The position numbers and the translations under genes were made by a program. The notes below the pieces were generated by a model. It worked only from the letters and a program-made list of their open reading frames with translations, was not told the DNA's origin and did not search any database. A stretch of 64,000 nt of DNA from CAXSBR01 sp964252015 (GTDB lineage: Bacteria > Actinomycetota > Actinomycetes > Mycobacteriales > Jatrophihabitantaceae), in NCBI GenBank assembly GCA_964252015.1, contig CAXULW010000011.1, positions 1 through 64,000 of the forward strand, given 5' to 3'. This document shows positions 8,848 through 17,340 of the stretch, piece after piece (within the stretch, counting starts at the first letter, position 1; every line of letters begins with the position of its first letter).

Positions 8848-9294
8848 ATGAAGCTCATCCTCACGCAGGAAGTCGACAACCTCGGCCTGGCCGGCGACGT
8901 GGTCGAGGTCAAGGACGGTTACGGCCGCAATTACCTCGTTCCCCGCGGTGCCGCGATCGGCTGGACCAAGGGTGGCGAGAAGCAGATCAGCCAGATCAAG
9001 CGCGCCCGCGATGCTCGCGAGATCCGCGACCTGGGTCACGCCAAGGAGATCAAGTCCGACCTGGAGAAGCTGACCGTCACCGTCCCGGGCCGGGCCGGCA
9101 AGGAAGGCAAGCTCTTCGGCTCGATCACCGAGACCGATATCGCCGCCGCAGTCAAGAACGCCGGCGGCCCGCTCATCGACAAGAAGCGGATCAAGCTCGA
9201 CGGACACATCAAGACCGTGGGCAAGCACGAGGTCGTCATCGACCTGCAGCACGACGTCCTGGCCAACATCAACGTCACCGTGGTGTCGGCGTAG
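8848..9294 (+). CDS. rplI: 50S ribosomal protein L9
   Basis: 148 residues from ATG 8848 with a purine-rich site (aggacgg) just upstream and 14 bases after rpsR. The N-terminal domain MKLILTQEVDNLGLAGDVVEVKDGYGRNYLVPRG is diagnostic. The long connecting helix and the C-terminal domain (GSITETDIAAAVK, IDKKRIKLDGHIKTVGKHEV) are complete. Last gene of the operon; a GC-rich hairpin follows at 9331-9362. Confidence 0.97.
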   Translation: MKLILTQEVDNLGLAGDVVEVKDGYGRNYLVPRGAAIGWTKGGEKQISQIKRARDAREIRDLGHAKEIKSDLEKLTVTVPGRAGKEGKLFGSITETDIAAAVKNAGGPLIDKKRIKLDGHIKTVGKHEVVIDLQHDVLANINVTVVSA

Positions 9295-9330
9295 TCGCAA
9301 CGTAGCTTCACCCGAGCTCCACCCCCAATC

Positions 9331-9362
9331 ACCCGTCGTCCCGCTCACCGCGGGCGGCGGGT
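9331..9362 (+). terminator. GC-rich hairpin after rplI
   Basis: ACCCGTCGTCCCGC at 9331-9344 pairs, with a few mismatches, with GCGGGCGGCGGGT at 9349-9361 around a short loop. No T-run follows, so termination is only likely by position at the operon end. Confidence 0.5.
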
Positions 9363-9400
9363 GAGTTGGCTTACGCAGGCCTTTCCGGCATCCTGACCGG

Positions 9401-10528
9401 GTGTCGCGTGCCGAGCCAGGGGACGTCCGCACGGTCGGCGTCGAGGAGGAGTTCCTGCTCGCCCGCGCGGGAACGGACGAACTCGCGCCGACGGGCGACC
9501 TGGTGGTCGAACTCGCCGGCCGCCGGGCCGACCCGGGCGATGCGGACGTGGTCGGTGCTGCGTTCGACCACGAATTCAAGCGCGAGCAGGCCGAGCTCGG
9601 CACGTCACCCTGCGCCACGCTGGCCGAGCTCGCAGCGCAATTGCGAGCCCGGCGCGGTCTGCTCGCCGACGCCGCGCACGACCAGGGCGCGCGGTTGTTG
9701 GTCACGGGTACCAGCCCGCTGCCGGGCCGGGCCACGCCGACGGATGACCAGCGCTACGACCGGATGAACGCGGCCTTCGCCGTGGTCGCCCGCAACCAGC
9801 TCAGCTGCGGCATGCACGTGCACGTCGCCGTCCATTCGCGGGCCGAGGGTGTGGCCGTGCTCGACCGGATCCGTCCCTGGCTGTCGGTGCTGGTTGCTCT
9901 CAGCGCCAACTCGCCGTTCAGCGACGGGCACGACACGGGCTACGCCAGCTACCGCTCGGTGCTGTGGGGGCAGTGGCCCACCGCAACCGTCACCGAGGCG
10001 TTCGGCGACGAGGCCGAATACGACCGCGTCATCGACGCCCTCGTCGCCAGCGGGGCGGCCCTGGACCGCGGCATGATCTACTTCGAAGCCCGGCTGTCGG
10101 CCTCGTATCCGACGGTGGAGATCCGCGTCGCCGATGTCTGCCTGGATGTGGACGACGCCGTCACCGTGGCCGGCCTGGCCCGCGGCCTGGTCGAGGCCTG
10201 CGCCCGCCGCGCGGCCGCCGGAGAACCGGTGCCACCAGTGCGGACCGAACTGTTACGCGCCGCCTCTTGGGCGGCGAGCCGCTTCGGGCTCGCCGACATG
10301 CTGGTCGACCCGATGACCGGGGCGCAGGTACCGGCCTGGACGCGCGTGGAAGCGCTGGTGGACTGGATCGGTGACGCTTTCACCGTGGACGACCGCGCCC
10401 GTATCGACGCCGGTCTGGCCGAGATCCGGCGCCGCGGGCCGGGCGCGGACCGGCAGCGCGCCGCGTACGGAACGGCCGGTCGAATCGACGACGTCCTCGA
10501 CGTCGTCACGCAGTCCCACTTTGCTTGA
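9401..10528 (+). CDS. YbdK-type carboxylate-amine ligase (glutamate-cysteine ligase 2 family)
   Basis: 375 residues from GTG 9401. The N-terminus reads TVGVEEEFLL, the family glutamates binding Mg-ATP. Further family stretches are GTSPLP, QLSCGMHVHVAV and SANSPFSDGHDTGYASYRS, then TVEIRVADVCLDVDDAV. The family makes gamma-glutamyl or other carboxylate-amine bonds with ATP; YbdK itself has weak glutamate-cysteine ligase activity. Mycothiol users do not need glutathione, so the true substrate is unclear. The gene stands alone between rplI and dnaB. Confidence 0.85.
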   Translation: MSRAEPGDVRTVGVEEEFLLARAGTDELAPTGDLVVELAGRRADPGDADVVGAAFDHEFKREQAELGTSPCATLAELAAQLRARRGLLADAAHDQGARLLVTGTSPLPGRATPTDDQRYDRMNAAFAVVARNQLSCGMHVHVAVHSRAEGVAVLDRIRPWLSVLVALSANSPFSDGHDTGYASYRSVLWGQWPTATVTEAFGDEAEYDRVIDALVASGAALDRGMIYFEARLSASYPTVEIRVADVCLDVDDAVTVAGLARGLVEACARRAAAGEPVPPVRTELLRAASWAASRFGLADMLVDPMTGAQVPAWTRVEALVDWIGDAFTVDDRARIDAGLAEIRRRGPGADRQRAAYGTAGRIDDVLDVVTQSHFA

Positions 10529-11003
10529 TTCACCGACCTGTTCGCGGTTGTCCTACGCCTCCTGCCGCCGCGAGTCAAGACGCCCGCTGGCCGCGCTGGG
10601 CCGGTTTTCCCGGATCGGATTCTCGCTCGTCAACCCGACACGCCGTTATCCACAATCGCTCCAGTTTCCGGGGCTAATTGTTGCTCGAACATGGGTGTCC
10701 AACTGCTGGGATGAACCACGAAAATATCTCTCGTCCACACCGCGATCGGGCTACATCCCCCAGGGCACGGGCCTTCCTGCCTGGTCAAGGCGAAAACTCA
10801 CAACGGCGTCCACAGGTCGTGAACACCCCCTCGCGCGCCGTCCACAGGCTTTTCCACAGGTGTGCGCACAGGGTGGTTAGGTCCTCGCGAGGGCTGGTTC
10901 TAACGTCGGGTTCGCACATCGCGCACCACGCTCAGTACCGCCTTCTCGGCGCTGTTCGGGCGCGGCATCCGAAATTGTCGGAGGCTCGCCGTATACCGAA
11001 CAT
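10529..11003 (+). promoter_or_regulatory. dnaB upstream region with DnaA-box-like sites
   Basis: A 475-bp gene-free stretch. TTATCCACA at 10646-10654 is a perfect consensus DnaA box, and TTTTCCACA at 10850-10858 fits the relaxed form. Further TCCACAGG cores occur at 10809-10816 and 10841-10848, and a TGTGCGCACA palindrome at 10861-10870. This suggests DnaA influence on dnaB expression. It lacks the box density and AT-rich element of an origin. No convincing small gene was found. Confidence 0.5.
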
Positions 11004-14000
11004 GTGACCGACATGAACACTCCGTCCAAAATCGGGCGGCGAAGGGAGACGGCGCTCGTGGCTTTGGCGGTCGAGGCTGAGCAAGCACCGGCACGCGGCC
11101 CGGGCCAGTACGACCGAACTCCACCGCAGAACGTCGCGGCCGAGCAGTCGGTGCTGGGCGGCATGCTGCTCTCGAAAGACGCGATCGCCGACGTGGTCGA
11201 GGCGCTGCGGCCGACGGACTTCTATCGCCCGGCTCACCAGATCATCTGTGAAGCGATCCTCGACCTGTACGGTCGCGGCGAACCGGCCGACGCCATCACC
11301 GTCGCCGCCGAGTTGATCCGCAACGGCAACATCGCCCGCGTGGGCGGTGCGAACTACCTGCACACGCTGATGTCGTCGGTGCCCACCGCGGCCAACGCGG
11401 GTTACTACGCCGAAATCGTGGCCGAACAGGCCATCCTGCGACGCCTGGTCGAAGCGGGCACGCGAATCGTGCAGATGGGCTACGGCGCGGCCGGCGGATC
11501 CTCGGACATCACCGGCTCCGTGGACGAGGTCGTCGACCGAGCGCAGGCCGAGGTCTACGACGTCACCGAGCGCCGGTCCAGCGAGGACTACGTCGTCATC
11601 GAGTCGTTGCTGCAGAACACCCTCGACGAGATCGAGCGGATCGAGAGCAACGGCGGCGTCGGCACGGGTATCCCCACCGGCTTCAGCGAACTCGACCAGC
11701 TCACCAACGGCCTGCACCCGGGCCAGATGATCACGATTGCCGGGAGACCGGGCAGCGGCAAAGCATTGGCGCTCGACACGCCGCTGCCCACGCCCACCGG
11801 CTGGACGACGATGGGGGCGGTTGCGGTTGGCGATGTCCTGATCGGCGGTGACGGCCGACCGACGCGGGTGGTCGCGGCCACCGACGTGCTCGTCGGACGT
11901 CCGTGTTACGAGGTGGAGTTCTCCGACGGCACCGTCATCGTCGCCGACGCACAGCATCAGTGGCTTACCCGGACCCGGGCTCAGCGCCGCGCCGTGCCCG
12001 ATGGCCAACGCGCCTACTACTTCCCGACCGACGTCCGGCATCGGGCGGCCGCGGTCGCCGCCTCCGCCCGACGCACCGGTGATGCGGGCGTGACCGTTCG
12101 CGAGATGACGGCGCTCGTCGGCGCTGAGCTGGCCAATGTCGGTGCCACTGAGGCGTACCGGATGAGGCCGCGGGCTCGGCCAGATCAGGTGCCCGTTTGC
12201 GGTCAGCGCAAGGCCGGGCCGGTCCCAGGTGTCTACTCCCTGGCCAGGATGGCCGACGCCGTGCACGCCCGCGTGAACCGACCGGTGCGACGCGCCGAGG
12301 CCCCAGCCTGCGTGGTTACAACGGAGCGGATCGCCGCGACGCTGCGGTGCCCGACAGCCGATCGGCACGTCAATCACTCCGTCGACTCCACCGCGCCGCT
12401 CGACCTTCCAACCGCAGACCTGCCGATCCCGCCGTACACCCTCGGCGCGTGGCTGGGTGACGGCACTTCTGCGTCGGCCAGCCTGACCTGCAATGACGCG
12501 CAGATCGTAGAGAACGTCCGCGCCGAAGGGATCGTCGTGACGTCGGTAGCCGGCAACCTGCGCTACCGCCTGCAGGTGCCCAAGGTTCAGATCTCCCGGC
12601 GGGAGTGCGTCGTGTGCGGGTCGGGGTTCGTCCCTGCCCTGCCGCATGTTCAGACCTGCGGGCGGTCTTGTGGTGGACGGGCGAAAGGACTCGGCTTACC
12701 GCTGCCAGCTTGCCGGGAATGTGGTGTCTCAATGCACGCCAACTACGGGTACTGCCGGTCGTGCAACGCAAAGATGGGCACTCTGCAGGCCCGCCTCCGT
12801 GCATTGGGCGTGCTGGGCAACAAGCACATACCCGTTCGGTACCTGCGTGCGGAGGAGAGCCAACGGCGGGCCTTGCTCGCCGGGCTGCTCGACACCGACG
12901 GCTACGCAGCCCCAAGCGGCAACGTCGTGTTCAGCGTCACCAGCGAGCGCCTGGCTCAGGACGTTTTCGACCTCGTCGTCGGCCTCGGTTATCGAGCCAC
13001 GGTCACGACCAAGCCCGTTCTCGGCCGTACGGTCGATTCGTCAACCGCCTACTCGGTGACGTTCACACCGGCCGAGCGGGTGTTCGGCCTGGACCGAAAG
13101 GCTGCTCGGCAGGTGCCGCGTACACGAGCCGGCACCAGGTTCCGTTACATCGTCGACGTCCGACCCGTTACCTCAGTGCCGGTCCGGTGCGTGCAGGTGG
13201 ACAACGACGACCACATGTACTTGGCCAGCCGCGCGATGATTCCCACCCACAACTCAACATTGGCCTTGGATATCGCACGCTCGTCGGCGATCAAGAACGG
13301 TCACGCCACCGCGCTGTTCTCGCTGGAGATGGGCAAGCTCGAGATCATGATGCGGCTGTTCTCAGCCGAGGCGCGGGTGCTGTTGAACAACATGCGCTCG
13401 GGAAAGATGAGCGACGAGGACTGGACCAGGATGGCCCGCCGATCCGGTGAGCTGGCGCAGGCACCGCTGTACATCGATGACTCTCCGAACCTGACCATGA
13501 TGGAGATCCGAGCCAAAGCGCGCCGGCTCAAGCAGCGGCACGACCTCAAGCTCGTCGTCATCGACTACCTCCAGTTGATGACGAGCGGCAAGCGAGTCGA
13601 ATCACGCCAGCAAGAAGTCAGCGAGTTCTCTCGGGCGATAAAGCTGCTGGCCAAGGAACTCGAAGTGCCGGTGATCGCCCTGTCCCAGCTCAACCGTTCC
13701 TCCGAACAAAGAACGGACAAAAAGCCAATGTTGTCCGATCTGCGCGAATCCGGTTGCTTACCGGCAACGGCTCGAGTCTGGCGCGCTGACACGGGCGCTG
13801 AAACGACCATTGGTCAGCTCTTTGCCGATGGCGCGCGCGACGTGCCGGTGTGGTCCTTCGACGACCATCTGCGCCTGGTGCCGCGCACGATGACGCACGT
13901 ATTCAGCACGGGCAGCAAGGAGGTGTTCAGACTGACGCTCGCCTCAGGGCGGACAGTCGATGCGACCGCGAACCATCCTTTCCTTCAGCTGAACCAGTGG

Positions 14001-15209
14001 ACTCCGCTGGGTGAGCTGACGCCAGGCGCCCGCGTGGCGATCCCGCGCACCGCACCCAACGCGCTCACCCGGGTCGAGTGGCCCAACCATGAGACGATTC
14101 TGCTGGCGCACATGCTCGGCGACGGCTCGTTCGTCAAGAACCAGCCGATCCGCTACGCCAGCATCGACGAGGCCAACCTCGACGTAGTGACGGCTGCGGC
14201 AGCAGAATTCGGGATCACGGCCATCCGCGACGATTACCCGGCCGCGCGGGTCACAACGTTGCGACTACCAGCGCCGTACCGGTTGGCCCGTGGGCGCCGG
14301 AATCCCGTCGCGGACTGGTTGTCCACCCTGGGCTTGTTCGGCCTGTGCAGTCATGAAAAGTTCGTGCCCGAAGCCGTGTTCGGGATGTCGCAACGCAAGA
14401 TCGCGCTGTTCCTACACCACCTTTGGGCGACCGACGGCTGCATCTTCGACACTGGCGTCGGGCAGGCACGTGTGTACTACGCCTCGACGAGCCGACGCCT
14501 GGCCGACGACGTTTCTCGCCTGCTGACCCGGTTCGGCATCACCACACGGATCAAGACGACGCGCAAAGCGGACTACCGGCCGTGCTACCAGGTCCACATT
14601 TATGGTGCGGAACAACAGAAGATCTTCCTGCACGACATCAACGCGTACGGAGCCCGCGGCGAGATCGGTCAGCGCGCATTTGCGCGTCTCAACACTGTCC
14701 GCGCGAACACGAATGTGGACACGGTGCCGCGCGAAGTGTGGAACGACGTGCGCATTGCGCTCGCTGAGCGCCCGATGACCCACCGCCAGTTCAGCGCCGC
14801 GATCGACACGAAATTCTGCGGCAGCGCGCTCTGGAAAGTGGCGCCCGGCCGCAATCGACTGGCCAAGATAGCGAAAGTGCTCGACCATGCCGATCTCGAG
14901 ATACTGGCTACCAACGATGTCCACTGGGACGCCGTTGTTTCCATCGAATCGCTTGGCGAGATGGACGTCTACGACGCGACGGTGCTCGGCACGCACAACT
15001 TCATCGCGGACGGGATCGCGGTGCACAACTCGATCGAGCAGGACTCGGACGTCGTCATGCTCGTACACCGCGAGGACATGTACGAGCCGGAATCGCCTCG
15101 AGCCGGCGAGGCCGACATCATCGTGGCCAAGCACCGCAACGGTCCCACGAGGACAGTGACCGTCGCCTTCCAGGGCCACTACAGCTGCTTCAAGGACATG
15201 GCCACGTAG
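11004..15209 (+). CDS. dnaB: Replicative DNA helicase DnaB precursor with two inteins
   Basis: 1401-residue precursor from GTG 11004 (ATG 11013 also possible). Three extein blocks, residues 1-253, 751-917 and 1343-1401, join to a 479-residue DnaB of normal length. Extein 1 holds the N-terminal domain (PPQNVAAEQSVLGGMLL) and the start of the RecA core to the Walker A lysine (GRPGSGK). Extein 2 resumes STLALDIARS and holds the Walker B VIDYLQLM and ALSQLNRSSEQR. Extein 3 starts SIEQDSDVVMLVHRED and ends in the usual KHRNGPT region. Both insertions fall in ATPase motifs, so function depends on splicing. DnaB unwinds DNA at the replication fork. The mycobacterial dnaB (Rv0058) occupies the same position and also carries an intein. 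Confidence 0.97.
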   Translation: MTDMNTPSKIGRRRETALVALAVEAEQAPARGPGQYDRTPPQNVAAEQSVLGGMLLSKDAIADVVEALRPTDFYRPAHQIICEAILDLYGRGEPADAITVAAELIRNGNIARVGGANYLHTLMSSVPTAANAGYYAEIVAEQAILRRLVEAGTRIVQMGYGAAGGSSDITGSVDEVVDRAQAEVYDVTERRSSEDYVVIESLLQNTLDEIERIESNGGVGTGIPTGFSELDQLTNGLHPGQMITIAGRPGSGKALALDTPLPTPTGWTTMGAVAVGDVLIGGDGRPTRVVAATDVLVGRPCYEVEFSDGTVIVADAQHQWLTRTRAQRRAVPDGQRAYYFPTDVRHRAAAVAASARRTGDAGVTVREMTALVGAELANVGATEAYRMRPRARPDQVPVCGQRKAGPVPGVYSLARMADAVHARVNRPVRRAEAPACVVTTERIAATLRCPTADRHVNHSVDSTAPLDLPTADLPIPPYTLGAWLGDGTSASASLTCNDAQIVENVRAEGIVVTSVAGNLRYRLQVPKVQISRRECVVCGSGFVPALPHVQTCGRSCGGRAKGLGLPLPACRECGVSMHANYGYCRSCNAKMGTLQARLRALGVLGNKHIPVRYLRAEESQRRALLAGLLDTDGYAAPSGNVVFSVTSERLAQDVFDLVVGLGYRATVTTKPVLGRTVDSSTAYSVTFTPAERVFGLDRKAARQVPRTRAGTRFRYIVDVRPVTSVPVRCVQVDNDDHMYLASRAMIPTHNSTLALDIARSSAIKNGHATALFSLEMGKLEIMMRLFSAEARVLLNNMRSGKMSDEDWTRMARRSGELAQAPLYIDDSPNLTMMEIRAKARRLKQRHDLKLVVIDYLQLMTSGKRVESRQQEVSEFSRAIKLLAKELEVPVIALSQLNRSSEQRTDKKPMLSDLRESGCLPATARVWRADTGAETTIGQLFADGARDVPVWSFDDHLRLVPRTMTHVFSTGSKEVFRLTLASGRTVDATANHPFLQLNQWTPLGELTPGARVAIPRTAPNALTRVEWPNHETILLAHMLGDGSFVKNQPIRYASIDEANLDVVTAAAAEFGITAIRDDYPAARVTTLRLPAPYRLARGRRNPVADWLSTLGLFGLCSHEKFVPEAVFGMSQRKIALFLHHLWATDGCIFDTGVGQARVYYASTSRRLADDVSRLLTRFGITTRIKTTRKADYRPCYQVHIYGAEQQKIFLHDINAYGARGEIGQRAFARLNTVRANTNVDTVPREVWNDVRIALAERPMTHRQFSAAIDTKFCGSALWKVAPGRNRLAKIAKVLDHADLEILATNDVHWDAVVSIESLGEMDVYDATVLGTHNFIADGIAVHNSIEQDSDVVMLVHREDMYEPESPRAGEADIIVAKHRNGPTRTVTVAFQGHYSCFKDMAT
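11763..13253 (+). other. DnaB intein 1 (class 3-type, P-loop insertion site)
   Basis: Residues 254-750 of the precursor, 497 residues, inserted between the Walker A Lys (GRPGSGK) and STLALD. The first residue is Ala, not Cys or Ser. The class 3 triad is visible: Trp at intein position 67 (QHQW, block B), Cys at 476 (VRCVQV, block F) and Thr at 495 (IPTHN, block G), then the terminal His-Asn and a Ser +1. Two LAGLIDADG-type motifs, LGAWLGDG (precursor residue 480) and LLAGLLDTDG (about 624), flank a cysteine-rich insert (CVVC, CGRSC, CREC, CRSC, residues 535-592) that looks like two zinc ribbons. The endonuclease seems intact. Confidence 0.92.
13755..15029 (+). other. DnaB intein 2 (class 1, Cys1 ... 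HN/S)
   Basis: Residues 918-1342 of the precursor, 425 residues. It starts CLPATARV after LRESG and ends GIAVHN before SIEQDSD, the well-known DnaB-a insertion site also used in cyanobacterial and mycobacterial DnaB. Block B is visible as TANHPF with the conserved His. The endonuclease has LLAHMLGDGS and LHHLWATDGC as its two LAGLIDADG-type motifs. Both splice junctions and the endonuclease seem intact. Base composition and codon use resemble the host gene, suggesting long residence. Confidence 0.93.
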
Positions 15210-15780
15210 CCCCCACTCTTTTGGCTATGTGAGGCTGCTGCTACGCGTCGTGCGCATGTCGAGATGCACCCAACGTTTATGCTCCCCCCCCATGTCTGAC
15301 ATCGGCGAGGTGCGCTCGATTGAGCAGGTCTCGCTGGCTGGTGGGCAAGGTCGGTACTGGCAAGTTGGGCCAGCGAGCCGGTGCTTTGCCTCCTGCTCGG
15401 ATCTCCTGCTGCGTGTGCGTCGCGCGCACGTTTGGACGTACCCGGGCGAGATCGAGGTTGTGCGTAGGACGCCGTCTGTTGACTCTTGGTACCGACTTTC
15501 GAGGAAGGTCGCACGGCGTTCATGGTGGCGGCGAACATGGCCATGGCCGGCGCGATCTTCACGCCGGCGGTGGCCACTGTAGTGACGAAGTGCCCTTACA
15601 TCGCGTCTATGCACGAGCAACGCGGTGGTCGATGAGTGGATTTACCAGATCTCGGTGCTTTTCAATCTGCGTCCTTGCTGGCGGCGACCGGTTCGTTGGC
15701 CGCCTCGTCCGCGCCTTGAACGGCCTAGCGGCATCGAGCGGTATGCCCGATGCCGCCTCCGTGACGCAGGGATCTCCTTG
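15210..15780. other. Gene-free region between dnaB and the catabolic cluster
   Basis: About 570 bp between convergent genes. Short frames occur on both strands, but none has a recognisable motif or a supported start. A stretch near 15510-15635 reads like a short hydrophobic protein end (MVAANMAMAGAIFTPAVA) and may be a relic of a lost gene. No RNA gene or clear terminator was seen. Confidence 0.5.
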
Positions 15781-17304
15781 CTAAATGACGCTCAGCACTG
15801 CGTCAACCCCAAGGATGCTGACTAGTCCTACTACGGATTGCACGGTGACCAGGAAGCTCCAGGTTCTAAAGGTGTCGGTCACGGTCAGGCCGAAGTATTC
15901 CTTGAACAGCCAGAACGCGCCGTCACTGACGTGAGAGAAGATCATCGCTCCGGTGCAGGTGGCGAGAACGAGGAGTGCAGCATGGCTGCCGCCATGAGCT
16001 GCTGCGATGGGTGCGACGATGCCAGTCGCGGTGGCTACCGCGACGGTGCCCGAACCAAGGGCGATCCGGAAGATTGCGGCGATCAACCATGCGAACAGGA
16101 TGGGCGAGATGGCCCAGGTCTTGGCCGAGTCGGCGATGATGCCGCTCAGCCCGATCGCGGCCAGTGTGCCTTTCAGGCCACCGCCGGCGCCGACGATCAG
16201 CAGGAGGTTGATGATGGGCGACAGTCCGTGTTTGGTGTTGATGAGCAATTGGTTGCGGTCCTGGCCCGTGCCCAGGCCGAGGAACACATAGGCGTATGCC
16301 GCGGCGAGGAACAGTGAGATAACGGGATTGCCGGCTGCGTCCAGCAAGGGCTTGGGCCAGCCCCCGGAGACCTCGTCACCGGTCAGCGTCCCAATGATCA
16401 TGAGCGCCGGAGCGAGCAGGACGGTGACCAGGCAGTGCGCCAGCGCCGGTTGGACGATGGTGTGGGCTGGGACCGGATTCGCGGGTTCGGAACGGGCGAC
16501 TGACCGCGTCTTTGTGACGGTGGCATGACCACCGGTCGAGTCGCTGCTGGAGGACGGGACGATCGGCAACGGGTTTGACGGGTGGCTTCCGGACGGTCCC
16601 CCAGCCGATGGCGGCTCCTGAACCTCCGGGGTCTCGGCGGCGCCCAGCGCGCCCAGCGCGCCATCGGCGCCGGTGATGTTCCAGTGCGCGATCAGCCGTG
16701 GGAACAGCCATACCCCGGACAGGAGCACCGGCACCGCGACGATCGCACCGAACAGGAACACCAGGCCGACGCTGGCGTGGTAGGCGGCGGCACCGAGCAA
16801 CGGTGCGGGGCCCGGGGGCAGCAGACCGTGGGCCGTCATCAGCCCGGCGGCCATCGGGATGCCAACGAACAGCAGGTTGACGTTGAGTCGCCGGGCGACC
16901 GAGTAGACGAGCGGCACGAGCAGAACGAACGTGACCTCGAACAGGTTGGGCAGACCGATGATCAGCGCGGTGAGACCCATGCTGATGGGGATCCACTTCT
17001 TGGACTTGTTCCCGATGAGCACGTCGGCAATGCGATCGGCTCCGCCGGATTTCAGCAGGATCGCGCCCAGGATCGTGCCTAGGGCAATCACGACACCGGT
17101 GACGCCGAGGGTTTTGCCGAACCCGTCAGTGAAGGTCGACACCGCGAGGTTGGGCTCGAGTCCGTTGACCAGTCCGAGCAGGACTGCAGAAGCGAGCAGG
17201 GCTATGAACGGGTGCAGCTTGAAGCGTGCGATCAGAACTACCAACAGGACGACGGAGAGGATGCCGCTGGTCAGGATGAATCCGGTCGAATGCATGATGT
17301 TCAC
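15781..17304 (-). CDS. GntP-family sugar-acid permease
   Basis: 507 residues from ATG 17304 (ATG 17295 also in frame). Hydrophobic throughout, with some 12 membrane segments. GntP-like stretches include GTILGAILLKSGGADRIAD, IGLPNLFEVTFVLLVPLVY, AHGLLPPGPAPLLGA and the C-terminal VAPIAAAHGGSHAALLVLAT and MIFSHVSDGAFWLFKEYFGL. A hydrophilic Ser/Pro-rich loop (about residues 215-285) is longer than in gluconate permease. The family imports gluconate and other short sugar acids with protons. It lies 36 bases after pdxA2 on the same strand, so the two are likely co-transcribed; this points to a sugar acid as the cluster's substrate. Confidence 0.9.
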   Translation of the reverse strand: MNIMHSTGFILTSGILSVVLLVVLIARFKLHPFIALLASAVLLGLVNGLEPNLAVSTFTDGFGKTLGVTGVVIALGTILGAILLKSGGADRIADVLIGNKSKKWIPISMGLTALIIGLPNLFEVTFVLLVPLVYSVARRLNVNLLFVGIPMAAGLMTAHGLLPPGPAPLLGAAAYHASVGLVFLFGAIVAVPVLLSGVWLFPRLIAHWNITGADGALGALGAAETPEVQEPPSAGGPSGSHPSNPLPIVPSSSSDSTGGHATVTKTRSVARSEPANPVPAHTIVQPALAHCLVTVLLAPALMIIGTLTGDEVSGGWPKPLLDAAGNPVISLFLAAAYAYVFLGLGTGQDRNQLLINTKHGLSPIINLLLIVGAGGGLKGTLAAIGLSGIIADSAKTWAISPILFAWLIAAIFRIALGSGTVAVATATGIVAPIAAAHGGSHAALLVLATCTGAMIFSHVSDGAFWLFKEYFGLTVTDTFRTWSFLVTVQSVVGLVSILGVDAVLSVI

Positions 17305-17340
17305 CTCGAGGTTTGAAGGGTCGGATCGGCAGTGCTGGGT

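Noticed and set aside
10529..11003. Replication origin near dnaB
   Set aside because: A few DnaA-box-like sites exist, but not the dense array, AT-rich unwinding element or dnaA/dnaN neighbours expected.
15229..15582. 117-residue frame after dnaB
   Set aside because: No ribosome site, no motif and Arg/Trp-rich composition typical of a chance frame.
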